Of a DNA stretch of 6,822 bases, positions 6,588-6,822 are shown piece by piece. The notes under the pieces were generated by a model. The model saw only the letters and a list, made by a program, of their open reading frames with translations. It was not told where the DNA came from and did no database searches. The stretch's first letter is position 1; every line of letters starts with the position of its first letter. The stretch comes from Cycloclasticus sp. (GTDB lineage: Bacteria; Pseudomonadota; Gammaproteobacteria; Methylococcales; Cycloclasticaceae), in the NCBI GenBank assembly GCA_019090295.1, contig JAHRWG010000009.1:1-6822 (forward strand), read 5' to 3'. The translations under genes and the position numbers were made by a program.

Positions 6588-6602
6588 TTTATGTATGTGA
6601 AA

Positions 6603-6621
6603 CTAAATGTAAAACATTTAG
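6603..6621. repeat. Perfect inverted repeat in the ilvE leader
   Basis: CTAAATGT and ACATTTAG form perfect 8-bp arms around a 3-nt AAA spacer. The element ends 27 bp upstream of the ilvE ATG and about 15 bp upstream of its ribosome binding site. It could be an operator for a dimeric regulator or an RNA hairpin in the 5' untranslated region. The AT-rich stem and lack of a T-tract argue against a terminator. I do not recognise it as a known operator. Confidence 0.45.
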
Positions 6622-6683
6622 CCCTTTAAATTGTTTGTTCAGACGATGCTAAGTAACCAAAAACACTTTTCAGCCAAGCGTTA

Positions 6684-6700
6684 GCTTAAATATATTAAGC
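6684..6700. repeat. Short inverted repeat GCTTAA/TTAAGC upstream of ilvE
   Basis: Six-bp perfect arms around the spacer ATATA. On the - strand the same bases include TAATAT and TATATT, which could act as a -10 element for the ilvE block, but I find no convincing -35 at the right distance. The symmetry may simply reflect AT-rich sequence. Confidence 0.25.
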
Positions 6701-6806
6701 ACGAAACCAGCCCAGTTACCCACACTATGTCGGTCAAGCCGTCTACTTGTATTGCTAATACCCACAAAACACTTGCTGCGCTAAACCGCACGTCTTAATA
6801 GTTAGA

Positions 6807-6816
6807 ATTGTACAAT
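6807..6816. promoter_or_regulatory. 10-bp palindrome containing a -10-like box
   Basis: ATTGTACAAT is a perfect palindrome six bases from the window's right edge. On the + strand it contains TACAAT, a good match to a sigma-70 -10 box, so a promoter firing rightward out of the window is possible. No clear -35 is seen 16-18 bp upstream (the region reads CACGTC). Weak evidence only. Confidence 0.2.
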
Positions 6817-6822
6817 AAAGTC

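Larger units (their letters stand above)
6576..6822. other. Non-coding region upstream of ilvE
   Basis: All three - strand frames entering from the right edge reach stops within about 21 codons, and nothing in them resembles a known protein end. The stretch holds the ilvE ribosome binding site, the inverted repeats at 6603-6621, 6684-6700 and 6749-6761 (GTATT-GCT-AATAC), and the palindrome at 6807-6816. Since ilvE is first in its block, the block's promoter most likely lies here. I could not place one with confidence: a TTGACC on the - strand (about 6731-6736) has no matching -10 at 16-18 bp. No tRNA or recognisable RNA gene is seen. Confidence 0.6.

Noticed and set aside
6599..6615. Tiny frame Met-Phe-Tyr-Ile-stop on the - strand as an ilvE leader peptide
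   Set aside because: Four codons with one Ile, no ribosome binding site and no attenuator-like structure with a T-tract. Not enough to call a leader peptide.
6576..6822. tRNA, riboswitch or CRISPR repeats in the intergenic stretch
   Set aside because: No cloverleaf arms, no recurring direct repeats and no aptamer motif that I recognise.

Overview
The window is a contig edge from a Gram-negative bacterium, most likely a gammaproteobacterium. The basis is the order ilvE, waaF, waaC followed by an LPS-kinase-family gene, which from memory resembles the arrangement around the waa core genes of pseudomonads. I cannot name the genus. No gene shows a frameshift. The only broken gene is the one cut by the contig edge.

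Layout. Bases 1-44 are not genomic: they are an Illumina Nextera adapter with an i5 index and the Tn5 mosaic end. Real sequence starts at 45, inside the last 72 codons of an MBOAT (AlgI-type) membrane O-acyltransferase on the + strand. One base later comes a membrane-anchored SGNH/AlgJ-X-like protein (265-1425). Only 10 bp then separate its stop from the stop of a five-gene block on the - strand. Read in its own direction, that block is ilvE (branched-chain aminotransferase), waaF (heptosyltransferase II), waaC (heptosyltransferase I), a 480-residue protein with two Kdo/WaaP/InaA-type kinase domains, and a sulfotransferase. Gaps inside the block are 7 and 15 bp, then overlaps of 4 and 11 bp, so it reads as one operon with translational coupling at its distal end. 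The last 247 bp (6576-6822) are non-coding as far as I can see. They hold a good ribosome binding site for ilvE and three short inverted repeats.

How the genes work together. WaaC and WaaF build the heptose part of the LPS inner core at the cytoplasmic face of the inner membrane. The tandem kinase probably phosphorylates core sugars, as WaaP-family enzymes do. The sulfotransferase is coupled to the kinase and may sulfate a surface glycan. The converging MBOAT/SGNH pair is of the type that O-acetylates exported polysaccharides. The combined picture, which is inference, is a cell-surface glycan locus with three kinds of decoration: phosphate, sulfate and acetyl. The points most worth following are the fused two-kinase protein with an unusual first catalytic loop and the sulfotransferase inside an LPS core operon.
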